64,000 nucleotides of DNA from NCBI RefSeq assembly GCF_042788235.1, contig NZ_JBHZOL010000071.1:1-64000 (forward strand), given 5' to 3'. This document shows, piece by piece, positions 36,758 through 45,138 of the stretch. Source of the stretch: Sphaerothrix epifaneia (lineage in GTDB: Bacteria; Cyanobacteriota; Cyanobacteriia; Phormidesmidales; Phormidesmidaceae). Position numbers and translations under genes: made by a program. Below the pieces are notes generated by a model, which saw only the letters and a program-made list of their open reading frames with translations, had not been told where the DNA came from and did no database searches. Numbering within the stretch: position 1 is the first letter of the stretch; every line of letters begins with the position of its first letter.

Positions 36758-38935
36758 ATGAAAACGACTAAAAAAGCACAAATTTTAATTGTTGATGATA
36801 AACCTACTAATATCAGGGTTTTATCTGAGTTTTTAATTGAGGCTGGCTTTGAGGTTTTAATTGCCAAATCGGGAGAAAAAGCCATTTATCAACTGCAAAA
36901 GGTTTCTCCCGATCTAATTTTGTTGGATGTGATGATGCCGGGACTCAACGGCTTTGAGACGTGCTGCCGGCTCAAGGCTTCACCACAAACTCAAGACATT
37001 CCAATTATTTTTATGACGGCTTTAGCTGAGTCTGCCGACAAAGTCAAAGGACTCAAACTAGGCGCTGTTGACTATATTACCAAGCCCTTTCAGCAAGAAG
37101 AAGTTCTCGCTCGCATTGAAAACCAACTGTCGTTGTTGTTTCTTAGACGAGAGCTACAGCAGAAAAACGAACGGTTGCAACAGGAGATTCAAGAACGCGA
37201 ACAGCTATTGCAAACGCATCGCCAAATTGAGCAGGCGCTACGGCTGAGCAAAGAACGGCTGCGTTGTTTTTTTGAAATCACTTCTGAAGCAGTCGTGCTG
37301 CATCGACAGGGCATTGTTGTGGATGCAAATCGAGCGGCAGAGACGCTCTTTGGTTACCCGGTCGAAGAACTCAAAGGGATGCATCTGGAAAAATTGACAG
37401 CTCCAGAAAGCCATAGTTTGCTCTACGAACGGTTGCGATCGCCCGGACAACATCCCCCCACTGAAGCAAGAGGGTTGAAAAAAGACGGTAGCCTTTTCTG
37501 GGCAGAGGTCATCGCTCAAGACATCAACTACCAAGGAGAACCAGCCCGCGTTTTGGGCATTCGTGATATCACGCCCGCTAAGCTGACCCAAGCCGCCCTT
37601 CAGCAAGCCAAAGAAGCGGCAGAAGCAGCTAGCCAAGCCAAAAGTGAATTTCTCTCCAAAATGAGTCACGAACTGCGCACACCACTCAATGCCATTTTGG
37701 GGTACACCCAAGAAATGAGCCGCGATAGTGATCTCAGCGCCGACCACCAACACTCTGTAGAAATTATTAATCGCAGTGGTGAGCATTTGCTTGCCCTAAT
37801 TAATGATGTGCTAGAAATGTCTCGCATTGAGTCAGGTCAGCTAAAGCTGCACCAAACTGACTTTAATCTGCATCGCTTGCTGCAAAGCTTGCAGGAGATG
37901 CTGCAGTTGAAAGCCAAATCTAAAGGCTTACAGCTCACCTTTAACCAAGCAGCCGATTTGCCAGAGTGGATTCGCACTGACGAAGGCAAACTCCGTCAAG
38001 TTTTAATTAACCTCTTGGGGAACGCCATCAAGTTTACAGACACGGGGGGCATTCACCTTCACGCCAGCATTCACCCGGATCAACCAGCCACTGGTTCACA
38101 GACCTGCTTAAACGGGGCGTCTAGTTATACCTTACTAATTGAGGTTGAAGATACTGGCCCCGGTATTGCGCAGACAGAGCTAGATGGCTTATTTGATGCC
38201 TTTGCTCAGGGCAAACGCGGATGGCAGTCTCAAGAAGGGACTGGTTTGGGCTTGCCCATTAGCCGCGAATTTGTCAAGCTGATGGGCGGCGAAATCACGG
38301 TTGAGAGCGACTTAGGCAAGGGAACTTCGTTTCAAATTAGCCTCCCCGTCAGCCCGGTAGCAGCCCCTAGCCCCTCGGCAAGCCCAACCACTCGTAAGGT
38401 GATTGGCCTCATTCCAGGGCAAGCCACCTATCGCATTTTGGTGGCAGAAGACGACAAGGTTAGTCGGCTTTTGATGGTAAAAATGTTGAGTTCGCTCGGG
38501 TTTGAGGTGCGCGAGGCGGTTAACGGCCAAGAGGCGGTGCAGCTTTCTCAAAGCTGGGTTCCTCACTTAATTTGGATGGATATGCAAATGCCCGTCATGA
38601 ACGGCTATGAAGCGACGCGGCAAATTCGCCTGAACGAGCAGCAGCGACTGAGCCTGTGTGCCCTTGATCAGCCGCTCTCGACTACAGCCTCGTTGGCGGT
38701 TGAAATCTCCTCACCTACCGTTACCAAACCGCTCGCCCCGGTGTTTATTTTGGCTCTCACAGCCAGCGCCTTCGCTGAAGATCGCGCCAAAATTATTGCT
38801 GCAGGCTGCGATGACTTTGTTAGTAAGCCTTTTCGCCGCAACGCCATTTTACATAAGATGGCGCAGTATCTCGGTGTGGGCTACCTTTACCAGCCGGGTG
38901 ATCATACAACGGTCGTTAAAGGCGATCGCCCTTGA
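36758..38935 (+). CDS. Soluble hybrid histidine kinase (REC-PAS-HisKA-HATPase-REC)
   Basis: This 725-residue kinase has no membrane helices. It begins with a receiver (phospho-Asp57 in LLDVMMPGLNG), then a coiled coil, a PAS domain (residues about 165-280), HisKA with His304 in SHELRTPLNAILGY, HATPase with NLLGNAIKFTDTGG and GTGLGLPIS, and a second receiver with Asp608 in WMDMQMPVMNGYEA. The second receiver carries an insertion of roughly 30 residues before ILALTASAF. It lies 31 bases after the membrane kinase, so the N-terminal receiver may accept phosphate from it. The 3' end overlaps the convergent radical SAM gene by 34 bases. Confidence 0.9.
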   Translation: MKTTKKAQILIVDDKPTNIRVLSEFLIEAGFEVLIAKSGEKAIYQLQKVSPDLILLDVMMPGLNGFETCCRLKASPQTQDIPIIFMTALAESADKVKGLKLGAVDYITKPFQQEEVLARIENQLSLLFLRRELQQKNERLQQEIQEREQLLQTHRQIEQALRLSKERLRCFFEITSEAVVLHRQGIVVDANRAAETLFGYPVEELKGMHLEKLTAPESHSLLYERLRSPGQHPPTEARGLKKDGSLFWAEVIAQDINYQGEPARVLGIRDITPAKLTQAALQQAKEAAEAASQAKSEFLSKMSHELRTPLNAILGYTQEMSRDSDLSADHQHSVEIINRSGEHLLALINDVLEMSRIESGQLKLHQTDFNLHRLLQSLQEMLQLKAKSKGLQLTFNQAADLPEWIRTDEGKLRQVLINLLGNAIKFTDTGGIHLHASIHPDQPATGSQTCLNGASSYTLLIEVEDTGPGIAQTELDGLFDAFAQGKRGWQSQEGTGLGLPISREFVKLMGGEITVESDLGKGTSFQISLPVSPVAAPSPSASPTTRKVIGLIPGQATYRILVAEDDKVSRLLMVKMLSSLGFEVREAVNGQEAVQLSQSWVPHLIWMDMQMPVMNGYEATRQIRLNEQQRLSLCALDQPLSTTASLAVEISSPTVTKPLAPVFILALTASAFAEDRAKIIAAGCDDFVSKPFRRNAILHKMAQYLGVGYLYQPGDHTTVVKGDRP

Positions 38936-40551
38936 TGGGCTGCCGGGAAATGAGCCGTTGCGGCGCTTAGGTGCTTTAAAAGGGTTACCTTAGGCAAAGG
39001 CCCTTGAATATGCTCCCAGGGTAAAACCTGCTGAGGCTGCCAGTCTTGGTAAACATAAAATTCTAGCGGCGGGAGTTGACCCCGCAGTTCTTTAAAGGCA
39101 CGGCGATAGCTTCCCAACGATTCGCCATAGTGACGCACCAGCATCAGCAACTTAGACAAGCGGCGATCGCCCCGCGAAATTAAAGTTTGAATCACCGACC
39201 AGCTATAGCTTTCCGGGCGAAAATCTATCCCTTGCGATCGCAGTTGTTTTTGTAGCAGTTTCAGACGCTTTTCGGCGGCTGGATCTACCCCAAACCACTG
39301 AAAAGGCGTATGAGCCTTGGGCACAAACGTACTACAGCCCAACGTCAGCCTTAGACCTGAAGCTGCTTTTTTGATTGTTTTCATCATGGCGACGGTGTGT
39401 TCCAGATCGGCAGCTTCTTCACCGGGCAAGCCCACCATTCCGTAGAGCTTCAACGCCTTGAGTCCGCCCGCCTTGGCATTGATAGCCGCTGTCACAATTT
39501 CGTCATTGTGCAACTTTTTGTTAATAATCTGCCGCAGTCGCTCTGAACCACTTTCAACGGCGATTGTGATCGATCGCGTGTCATGCCGTACCAGCGTTTC
39601 AGCCAGCTTTGGCGTTACTGTGCTAGTGCGTACAGAGGCAATGCTCAAACGCACATCTTCATATTCAGGCTGGTTTAGATAGTCTAAAAGCACTTCAAAC
39701 TCTGGATGTTGTGTCACAGAGGCACCCAATAGCCCTAGCCGTCGGGTCACCTTTAGCCCCCGCTCAATGGCTGGAATCAGCGATCCATCCAGGCTAGCGG
39801 TTCGAAAGGGTAGCGTCAGATAGCTGGCCAAACAAAAACGGCACATTTCCGGGCAGCTTCGCACCACCTCAACCATGTAAATATTTTCCCAAGCGGCTTT
39901 TTCGGTAACCACCGTCGAAGCAGAAAGGACATTGCCGCGATAGGTTTGCTTTTGCACCTGATCAGGTACCGCAGCTAGGGGATAAATAGCCGCTACAGGG
40001 CCATCAGACGCTACGTAGCTAACCTGATAAAGGCTCGGCACATAAACACCGGGAACCTGAGCCAATTGAATTAGCTGGGTTTGGCGATCGCTTGTGCGCA
40101 CCCGCTGGTAAGTTTCGATAAACTCATCTAGCAACGTTTCGCCATCGCCGAGCAAAATAACGTCGAAGAAGTCGGCAAAAGGTTCTGGGTTGGCTGTCAG
40201 CACCGGGCCACCGCCAAAAATGAGCGGATGATGAGCCTGCCGCTCAGCCGCATAAAGGGGTACCTGCAATTGTTCTAGCAGCGCCAAAATGTTGACGTAA
40301 TCAAGTTCCCACGACACCGAAAACCCAACTAGCTCTGGCTGGGTCGGCAAAGATTCATGCGCATCGGTAAACAGACGACTTACCTGCAGATCAGGACGCT
40401 GGGCTAGCGTTGCCCAAACAATTTGGTAGCCCAAGCTGGTAATTCCCACACTGTAGGCATTGGGAAAAGCAAATACTACAGAAACAGCGTCAGCCGTCGG
40501 CTTGGTTGGCGTAAATAACAGGCGTTCACTGGCAAAGTCAGCAGTAGACAC
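38902..40551 (-). CDS. B12-binding-domain radical SAM protein
   Basis: The protein (549 residues, GTG start) has an N-terminal cobalamin-binding-like domain (FPNAYSVGITSLGYQIVWATL, read in parts; then PLIFGGGPVLTANPEPFADFFD and GDGE) and a radical SAM core with the cluster motif CPEMCRFCLASY. GSERLRQIINKKL and YGMVGLPGEE are typical of the core. It is a close fit to the B12-binding radical SAM proteins conserved in cyanobacteria. Reaction unknown; many members with this layout methylate or rearrange unactivated carbons. Confidence 0.88.
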   Translation of the reverse strand: MSTADFASERLLFTPTKPTADAVSVVFAFPNAYSVGITSLGYQIVWATLAQRPDLQVSRLFTDAHESLPTQPELVGFSVSWELDYVNILALLEQLQVPLYAAERQAHHPLIFGGGPVLTANPEPFADFFDVILLGDGETLLDEFIETYQRVRTSDRQTQLIQLAQVPGVYVPSLYQVSYVASDGPVAAIYPLAAVPDQVQKQTYRGNVLSASTVVTEKAAWENIYMVEVVRSCPEMCRFCLASYLTLPFRTASLDGSLIPAIERGLKVTRRLGLLGASVTQHPEFEVLLDYLNQPEYEDVRLSIASVRTSTVTPKLAETLVRHDTRSITIAVESGSERLRQIINKKLHNDEIVTAAINAKAGGLKALKLYGMVGLPGEEAADLEHTVAMMKTIKKAASGLRLTLGCSTFVPKAHTPFQWFGVDPAAEKRLKLLQKQLRSQGIDFRPESYSWSVIQTLISRGDRRLSKLLMLVRHYGESLGSYRRAFKELRGQLPPLEFYVYQDWQPQQVLPWEHIQGPLPKVTLLKHLSAATAHFPAAHQGRSPLTTVV

Positions 40552-40589
40552 AATTTGGGCTGTTGAGGGCGGTTAAAAACAAAACTTAA

Positions 40590-40747
40590 GCGGATGTTTG
40601 AAAAGATATCTGCTGCGTCGCAAAACGGTTTAGATCCCCCTAAATTCTCCTTAAAAAGAACTTTCGAGCCGATTCCCCTTTTCAAGGGGGGCTAGGAGGG
40701 ATCAATGAATGCCTTAAATCACAGTCATTGGCTTTTCAGACAGCCTC
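40590..40747 (+). mobile_element. R2 MITE-like element, copy 1
   Basis: This 158-base non-coding element has imperfect terminal inverted repeats (GCGGATGTTTGAAAAG left, CTTTTCAGACAGCCTC right). It is flanked by TAA at 40587-40589 and 40748-40750, a likely 3-base target duplication. Inside it, a palindromic core from GATCCCCCTAAATTC to GGGGGGCTAGGAGGGATC spans 40633-40703, a core type seen often in cyanobacterial genomes. It has no coding capacity, so it would need a transposase in trans. Confidence 0.75.
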
Positions 40748-40795
40748 TAAGCTTAGTCACTCTTTTCAGGCTAACACTTAGAAGCAGCATCCCGT

Positions 40796-40866
40796 TTTAT
40801 AGCTAAAGACAGACAGCCGGAAAGTTTTTCTATCAGTGGCTTTCAGCCATTGAAGTAGCTCCTCAA
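40796..40866 (-). repeat. R1 dispersed repeat, copy E (inverted)
   Basis: A degenerate R1 copy in inverted orientation. Landmarks are GAAAGTTTTTCTATCAGTGG and CTTTCAGCCATTGAAG, which correspond to the reverse complement of copy A around its GCTGATAGAAAACC block. Confidence 0.55.
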
Positions 40867-41345
40867 ATTGAGCTACTGCTTTCCCTCAGGTGAAGACTCC
40901 CAAGCCCGTCTTTACCGTCCGCCCTTCACAAAACTCCTCAAAGCAGAAACCCGATTTGAAGCTTGTATAAACTCACCAGAACGAATCTTTCAACCCTTTT
41001 TATCAAATGCGAGTATAGGATTCAGCATCTATACCTCAGTGACATACGGAGAAGCCGTCTCAGAACTTGCGGTTTTCGGTTAAGTTCAATCGCCTACTAG
41101 CAAAGCTCTGAGCTTTTATCCGTAAAATCTCTGCTACCAACGCCTCACTACGGCTAGTCAGTGTTCTTAAAAACACCGCCTACTCAGTAGAAGCACGACT
41201 ACGCCTAACCGAACGGAGTTTCTCGGTTCAGAACTAGGCATCGCCTCTGTGCGGCTGAGCGCCTCCACCGAGTCTAGAACGGATGTCGGCAGGCAAACGC
41301 GATCGCACTCTCCTCTCGTTCTTTCGTGAAAGGAATTTGTTGACA
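40867..41345. other. Spacer upstream of PEP-CTERM gene
   Basis: No gene is supported. A 71-codon frame at 40868-41083 has unusual composition and no clear ribosome-binding site, and I do not accept it. The sequence may hold further decayed repeat material and the promoter for the downstream gene. Confidence 0.4.
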
Positions 41346-42089
41346 ATGGTTCAAAGGTTTTGGCAAAAAACGGTTTTACTGTCATCACTGGCGCTGGCAA
41401 CAGGCTTGATGGGGTCTGTTGTTAGTGCTGCTCCGGCGCAAGCAACCTCAACGACTCGGTCTATTCCGGCTTTTGGTTTTGGCTGCGTCAGCAATAATAA
41501 CGCGAGCAATTGTGAAGCAGGCAGCAATCAATTTCAAGTCAAACTAACTGAACATAGCCCTACTCAGGTAATGTTCAAGTTTTTTAATATCGGGCCAGCC
41601 GCTTCGTCCATCACCCGTATTTACTTTGAAGATACGGGGTTTAAAACTTTAGGATCGGTTGCTCAAATTGTTAACTCTGCCGGGGTTAACTTCTCAACCA
41701 ACTATCCCGGTAATGCCAACATGCCAGCGGGAAATACCATTGACTTTAAAACGACCTCCAGTGTTGGAGCGACCAGCCCAGTACAGCCTAAGGGGGTCAA
41801 CAACGATCCTGATATAACAGACAGTTCGCCTTCAGAATTTGTTGGCATTGTCTTTAACGTTTTGCCGGGATTCAACGATTCTTTTAACGCTGTCGTCACC
41901 GATTTGCAGCGAGGTACTTTACGGGTGGGGCTTCATGCACAAGGGTTTAGCAATGGAGGCAGTGAAAGTTTTGTCAACGGTGCCGTGCCGGAGCCAATTA
42001 CGACAGTGGGGTCAGGTATTGCGTTGGGGTTTGGCGCACTGCTCAATCAAAAGCGAAAAGCGGCAAAACGTAAAGCGGCTAAAGCTTAA
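41346..42089 (+). CDS. PEP-CTERM sorted surface protein
   Basis: This secreted protein (247 residues from ATG 41346) has a signal peptide (FWQKTVLLSSLALATGLMGS to AAPAQA) and a C-terminal PEP-CTERM tail: VPEPITTVGSG, a hydrophobic stretch and the basic end KRKAAKRKAAKA. The mature part is rich in Asn, Ser, Gly and Thr, as in surface adhesins, and may match the 'cistern' PEP-CTERM group, though I am not sure. The frame runs 21 codons further upstream, but the ATG gives a normal signal peptide. The neighbouring exosortase is its probable processing enzyme. Confidence 0.85.
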   Translation: MVQRFWQKTVLLSSLALATGLMGSVVSAAPAQATSTTRSIPAFGFGCVSNNNASNCEAGSNQFQVKLTEHSPTQVMFKFFNIGPAASSITRIYFEDTGFKTLGSVAQIVNSAGVNFSTNYPGNANMPAGNTIDFKTTSSVGATSPVQPKGVNNDPDITDSSPSEFVGIVFNVLPGFNDSFNAVVTDLQRGTLRVGLHAQGFSNGGSESFVNGAVPEPITTVGSGIALGFGALLNQKRKAAKRKAAKA

Positions 42090-42191
42090 TTAAAACTGCC
42101 TGCTTTTGACCCAAATAACAGCTAACGCTAGCTGCTAAAGGGTGCGCGCGATCGCGTACCCTCAAACCGTCTGGCACGCAACTGTCAAACT

Positions 42192-43034
42192 TTGAAACCC
42201 CGACTCAACCTGATGGCGGCTCAACCTTTATCTCAAAAACTTTTCAACGACAAACTGTGGCTGTTGGGAATTACGGCAGGTCTGATTGCCATTCATCTGA
42301 CCATGACGGAGCGATTATCCCAAAGTGAGTTATTCAGTACCAGCCTGCTGTACTGGTCAGCCATTGCCTACTTAATTTGGCAAAAGCACGAGCAGTTGCA
42401 GTTGAGAAGTGATGGGCCTAGCACCGTTGCTGGGTTGTTGTTAGTTCTTTTGATTTTAGTCAAAAGTCAGGCTTTAGGAACCGCAGATTTTTTCTTGAGA
42501 TTGTTCCCTTTTTTGCTGGTCTTGGCGGTAGGGTTAATCGCTTCGGGTTGGCAAGGGCTAAAGCAATACTGGCGAGAGCTACTTATTTTAGTTTTTCTCA
42601 TTCCCCATAGCGGTTTGCTCTCTCAGCTACTGGATATTTCTAAAAGCACGGCTCAGGCAGCTACCGTCTTTTTGTGGTATTCAGGTTTTGATGTTTATCG
42701 CCAGGGTGTTTATGTAGTACTGCCTACTGGCAGCGTAGAAGTTAATCCAGGTTGTGCTGGCTACAACTTAATCATGCAGCTAGCGGGTACTAGCGTTATT
42801 TTTTTGGTCATGTATTCAACCCGGTGGTGGCAAAAAGTTTGTTTACCCGTAACGGCTGTACTCTTTGGGTTTTTGGTCAATGCCATTCGGGTTAGCATTA
42901 TGGCCGTTCTGGCAGCTTCCTCAAACCAAACAGCCTTTGAGTATTGGCATACCGGAGAGGGTTCTGTCATTTTTTCAGCCGTTGCCATTACTCTGCTGGG
43001 CTTGTTTTGCTTTTTCACCCTTCAGCCTGAATGA
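42192..43034 (+). CDS. Cyanoexosortase A (exosortase/archaeosortase family)
   Basis: The protein has 280 residues (TTG start; an ATG at 42213 is an alternative) and about eight membrane helices. The exosortase catalytic triad is visible: Cys188 in VNPGCAGYN, Arg233 in VNAIRVSIMA and His253 in EYWHTGEGS. Exosortases cleave PEP-CTERM tails and hand the protein on for surface attachment or export. It is flanked by a PEP-CTERM protein and a cyanoexosortase-A-associated protein, which fixes the class as cyanoexosortase A by context. Confidence 0.9.
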   Translation: MKPRLNLMAAQPLSQKLFNDKLWLLGITAGLIAIHLTMTERLSQSELFSTSLLYWSAIAYLIWQKHEQLQLRSDGPSTVAGLLLVLLILVKSQALGTADFFLRLFPFLLVLAVGLIASGWQGLKQYWRELLILVFLIPHSGLLSQLLDISKSTAQAATVFLWYSGFDVYRQGVYVVLPTGSVEVNPGCAGYNLIMQLAGTSVIFLVMYSTRWWQKVCLPVTAVLFGFLVNAIRVSIMAVLAASSNQTAFEYWHTGEGSVIFSAVAITLLGLFCFFTLQPE

Positions 43035-43061
43035 GGTCAGTCTTTTTATTCAGCAACAATA

Positions 43062-43769
43062 ATGAAGCACTGGCGATCGCTAAGAAGTTTTCTTTTGTTT
43101 ATAACCTTTCTGAGTGTTTTGGGCGTACTCAGCAAGCTTCTGTTGACTTCAAAAAATCCCGTAGCACCCCAAGCAAAGCTTAAACCGCTGCCTTTTCCTA
43201 CAGAAATTTCTCTAAACAACTTTGAGTTTTTAAGTAGCGACGCGATTCAACCTCACTCAGCTAAAAATTCTGGTTCACAAAATCGTTTAATTAATGGCTA
43301 TGTCTATGAATATGAGCAAGCTGAGCGATCGCTTACTATCGAGATGTATTATCTATTTGATACCAGCGGCAATGTTATTGGCTTTCTCAATGAGAATACA
43401 ACAATTCCGGCTGAAGCTGTTGCCCCCCATCTCAGAACAGAACGATATCAAGCAGCGATCGGCTATTACCTGTTGTTTAGCCATCAAACTAAAGATTACT
43501 TAGTTAGCTGCATTAACCCCAAAGGTGAAAGTACCGTTACCTTACCCCAATTTAGAGCCAATCGATATCGCTACGATATCTGGAGTCCACGCCTTTTAAG
43601 GTGGATGTTTACTTCAGAAAATATTCGTGACTTTCGCTGCCTCTGGGTGGTTATATCTCTAACCGATAAGTCAGATTCTGTTCAAGAGAGATACGCAATT
43701 TTAGAAAACGTTTGGTTTGACTGGTATGGACAGTGGCAACCTAAATTTTCGCGTTTACAAACAAGGTAA
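43062..43769 (+). CDS. Cyanoexosortase A system-associated protein
   Basis: The 235-residue protein has an N-terminal membrane anchor (SLRSFLLFITFLSVLGVLSKLLL) and an extracytoplasmic domain of mostly beta structure with conserved-looking YEYEQAERSLTIEMYYLFDTSG and HQTKDYLVSCINP. It fits the small family of EpsI-like proteins encoded beside cyanoexosortase A. It starts 27 bases after the exosortase stop, so the two are probably co-transcribed. Its biochemical role is unknown. Confidence 0.8.
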   Translation: MKHWRSLRSFLLFITFLSVLGVLSKLLLTSKNPVAPQAKLKPLPFPTEISLNNFEFLSSDAIQPHSAKNSGSQNRLINGYVYEYEQAERSLTIEMYYLFDTSGNVIGFLNENTTIPAEAVAPHLRTERYQAAIGYYLLFSHQTKDYLVSCINPKGESTVTLPQFRANRYRYDIWSPRLLRWMFTSENIRDFRCLWVVISLTDKSDSVQERYAILENVWFDWYGQWQPKFSRLQTR

Positions 43770-43813
43770 TGCATCAATGGAATTGAAGATATAGCGATCG
43801 CCAGCAAAGTTAA

Positions 43814-43973
43814 GAGAATGTTTAACAAGATATCTACTGCCTCGCAAAACGGTTTAGATCCTTCAAAATCCCTATTAAAAAGGGAGACTTACGAGCCAAT
43901 ATCCTTTTCAAGTAGGGCTAGGAGAGATCAATAAGTATCTAAAATCACAACTATTGGCTTTGCAAACTCTCTC
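43814..43973 (+). mobile_element. R2 MITE-like element, copy 2
   Basis: A second R2 element of 160 bases, same orientation as copy 1. The terminal inverted repeats are GAGAATGTTTAACAAG and CTTTGCAAACTCTCTC, and TAA lies on both sides (43811-43813, 43974-43976). The palindromic core spans 43857-43929. Long stretches match copy 1, such as GATATCTACTGCCTCGCAAA (one copy) against GATATCTGCTGCGTCGCAAA (the other). Confidence 0.75.
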
Positions 43974-43974
43974 T

Positions 43975-44036
43975 AAGACACTCAAATGGCTGCAAGTTGC
44001 CGACAGGAAATCTTTGATTCTGGCTTTAGCTATATG
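43975..44036 (+). repeat. R1 dispersed repeat, copy C
   Basis: A degenerate R1 copy that abuts the right end of R2 copy 2. Landmarks are AAGACACTCAAATGGCTGC, GCCGACAGGAAATCTTTGAT and GGCTTTAGCTATA. The adjacency suggests R2 inserted beside or into an R1 unit. Confidence 0.65.
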
Positions 44037-44118
44037 TAGATTTTTAAACAATTTAGCTGGCTTGGCCGACATAGCTCAAGTTTTTCAACTGATATAACCC
44101 TTTATTCTGCAAGCTCAC

Positions 44119-44805
44119 ATGGTTAACACAAATTCCAGAACGCATGACTCTCGTAAAACCTTTGCTTTAGTTCGTTCGTCGGGCTATGGACTGCTTTTTA
44201 TTTTTGCGCTTCAGCTAGCAGACACTTTTATTCCCGCTTACTTTATGGATCCTGATTGGGAACTGAGTATGGTTGCCAATCTAGTGGAAAGAATGCCTTT
44301 GGCGTTGATTGCCCTAGTTTTAATTTTCTTTGGAGAAATGAGCCTAAGAAAAAAATGGGAAAAGCCGCTTTTACGAGGTTTATCTTGGTCAACGCTGATA
44401 GTGGGTTTATTGTTTCTCAGCTTAATTCCTCTCAGTGTTAGCGCTAGCATCAAGCTCAAAACTCAAACTTCAGCCGAAGTCAACTTTGAATATCGGCAAC
44501 AAATCAACCAACTAGAGCAGCTTAAAACCAGAGTAAACAGTGCCACTAGCCAAGAAATGAATGCTCTCGCCGCCGCTTTAGCTACCCAAAACAGCACCGT
44601 TGAAGTGAGTGATAATCAAACGTTAGAAGAACAGGTTCTAGCCGAAATTGATTTGGCTAAGCAACAAATTCAGGCTCAGCGCGACGAAGCTGAACTGAAT
44701 CAGTGGCGCAATCTGCAAAAGAACGCGGTTAGGTGGAGTTTGAGCGCTCTTATTTCTGCTTTTTTGTTCTTTTCAGTATGGAATTTAACGGTCTGGGCGC
44801 GTTAG
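44119..44805 (+). CDS. HpsJ-like protein, cyanoexosortase A-associated
   Basis: This 228-residue membrane protein has three N-terminal helices (about residues 18-35, 55-72 and 88-112), a coiled-coil segment rich in Gln, Glu and Leu (EYRQQINQLEQLKTRVNSA to AKQQIQAQRDEAELNQWR), and a last helix near residues 205-225. Layout and context fit the HpsJ-like family found with cyanoexosortase A; HpsJ proteins take part in polysaccharide secretion in filamentous cyanobacteria. Repeat elements separate it from the exosortase pair, so it probably has its own promoter. Confidence 0.75.
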   Translation: MVNTNSRTHDSRKTFALVRSSGYGLLFIFALQLADTFIPAYFMDPDWELSMVANLVERMPLALIALVLIFFGEMSLRKKWEKPLLRGLSWSTLIVGLLFLSLIPLSVSASIKLKTQTSAEVNFEYRQQINQLEQLKTRVNSATSQEMNALAAALATQNSTVEVSDNQTLEEQVLAEIDLAKQQIQAQRDEAELNQWRNLQKNAVRWSLSALISAFLFFSVWNLTVWAR

Positions 44806-45138
44806 TCTCAGTTTTCAGACTGCCTCAGGTGAATTTACGCAAAATTTTGGGCTAAATCAGCGATATCTCCCGCTAGAGCGACTTTGCTGGGCTGAGATAT
44901 CGCTATCTTTATGCAAATTACGTGGATTAAAGCGCTATTGCCGTTAAAGCGCGAGTTAGCTCCTGAGTGGATCTACGGTTTTAGTCGAAAGCTGCCGTCA
45001 TTAGCATAGGAGAACTGAATCGGTTTGTCGGGCGAGTGTGTGCTTCCTGTTCGCTTTGCTTTTGGGTTTTGGTTCTAGAGCGATTCTAAAACCTGCCAGT
45101 TTTTCTGTGTTAACAGCAACTCGCTAGCAGCATTATTT
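44806..45138. other. Spacer with a long palindrome
   Basis: No gene is supported. AGCGATATCTC at 44859-44869 pairs perfectly with GAGATATCGCT at 44894-44904. There is no T-run after it, so it may be a protein-binding palindrome, an mRNA 3' stabilising hairpin or a weak terminator of the HpsJ-like gene. Confidence 0.5.

Noticed and set aside
37238..37786. 182-codon frame antisense to the second hybrid kinase
   Set aside because: It lies wholly inside conserved PAS and HisKA coding sequence; its peptide has no recognisable features and is explained by the sense gene's codon use.
40868..41083. 71-codon open frame upstream of the PEP-CTERM gene
   Set aside because: It has no clear ribosome-binding site, odd composition and overlaps the end of an R1 repeat copy.
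42139..42162. AGGGT...ACCCT hairpin after the PEP-CTERM gene as a terminator
   Set aside because: The inner stem is mostly a HIP1-containing palindrome and no T-run follows; it may be incidental.
40590..43973. A full composite transposon around the exosortase locus
   Set aside because: The bracketing elements have no transposase and each has its own TAA pair, so independent insertions explain them as well.
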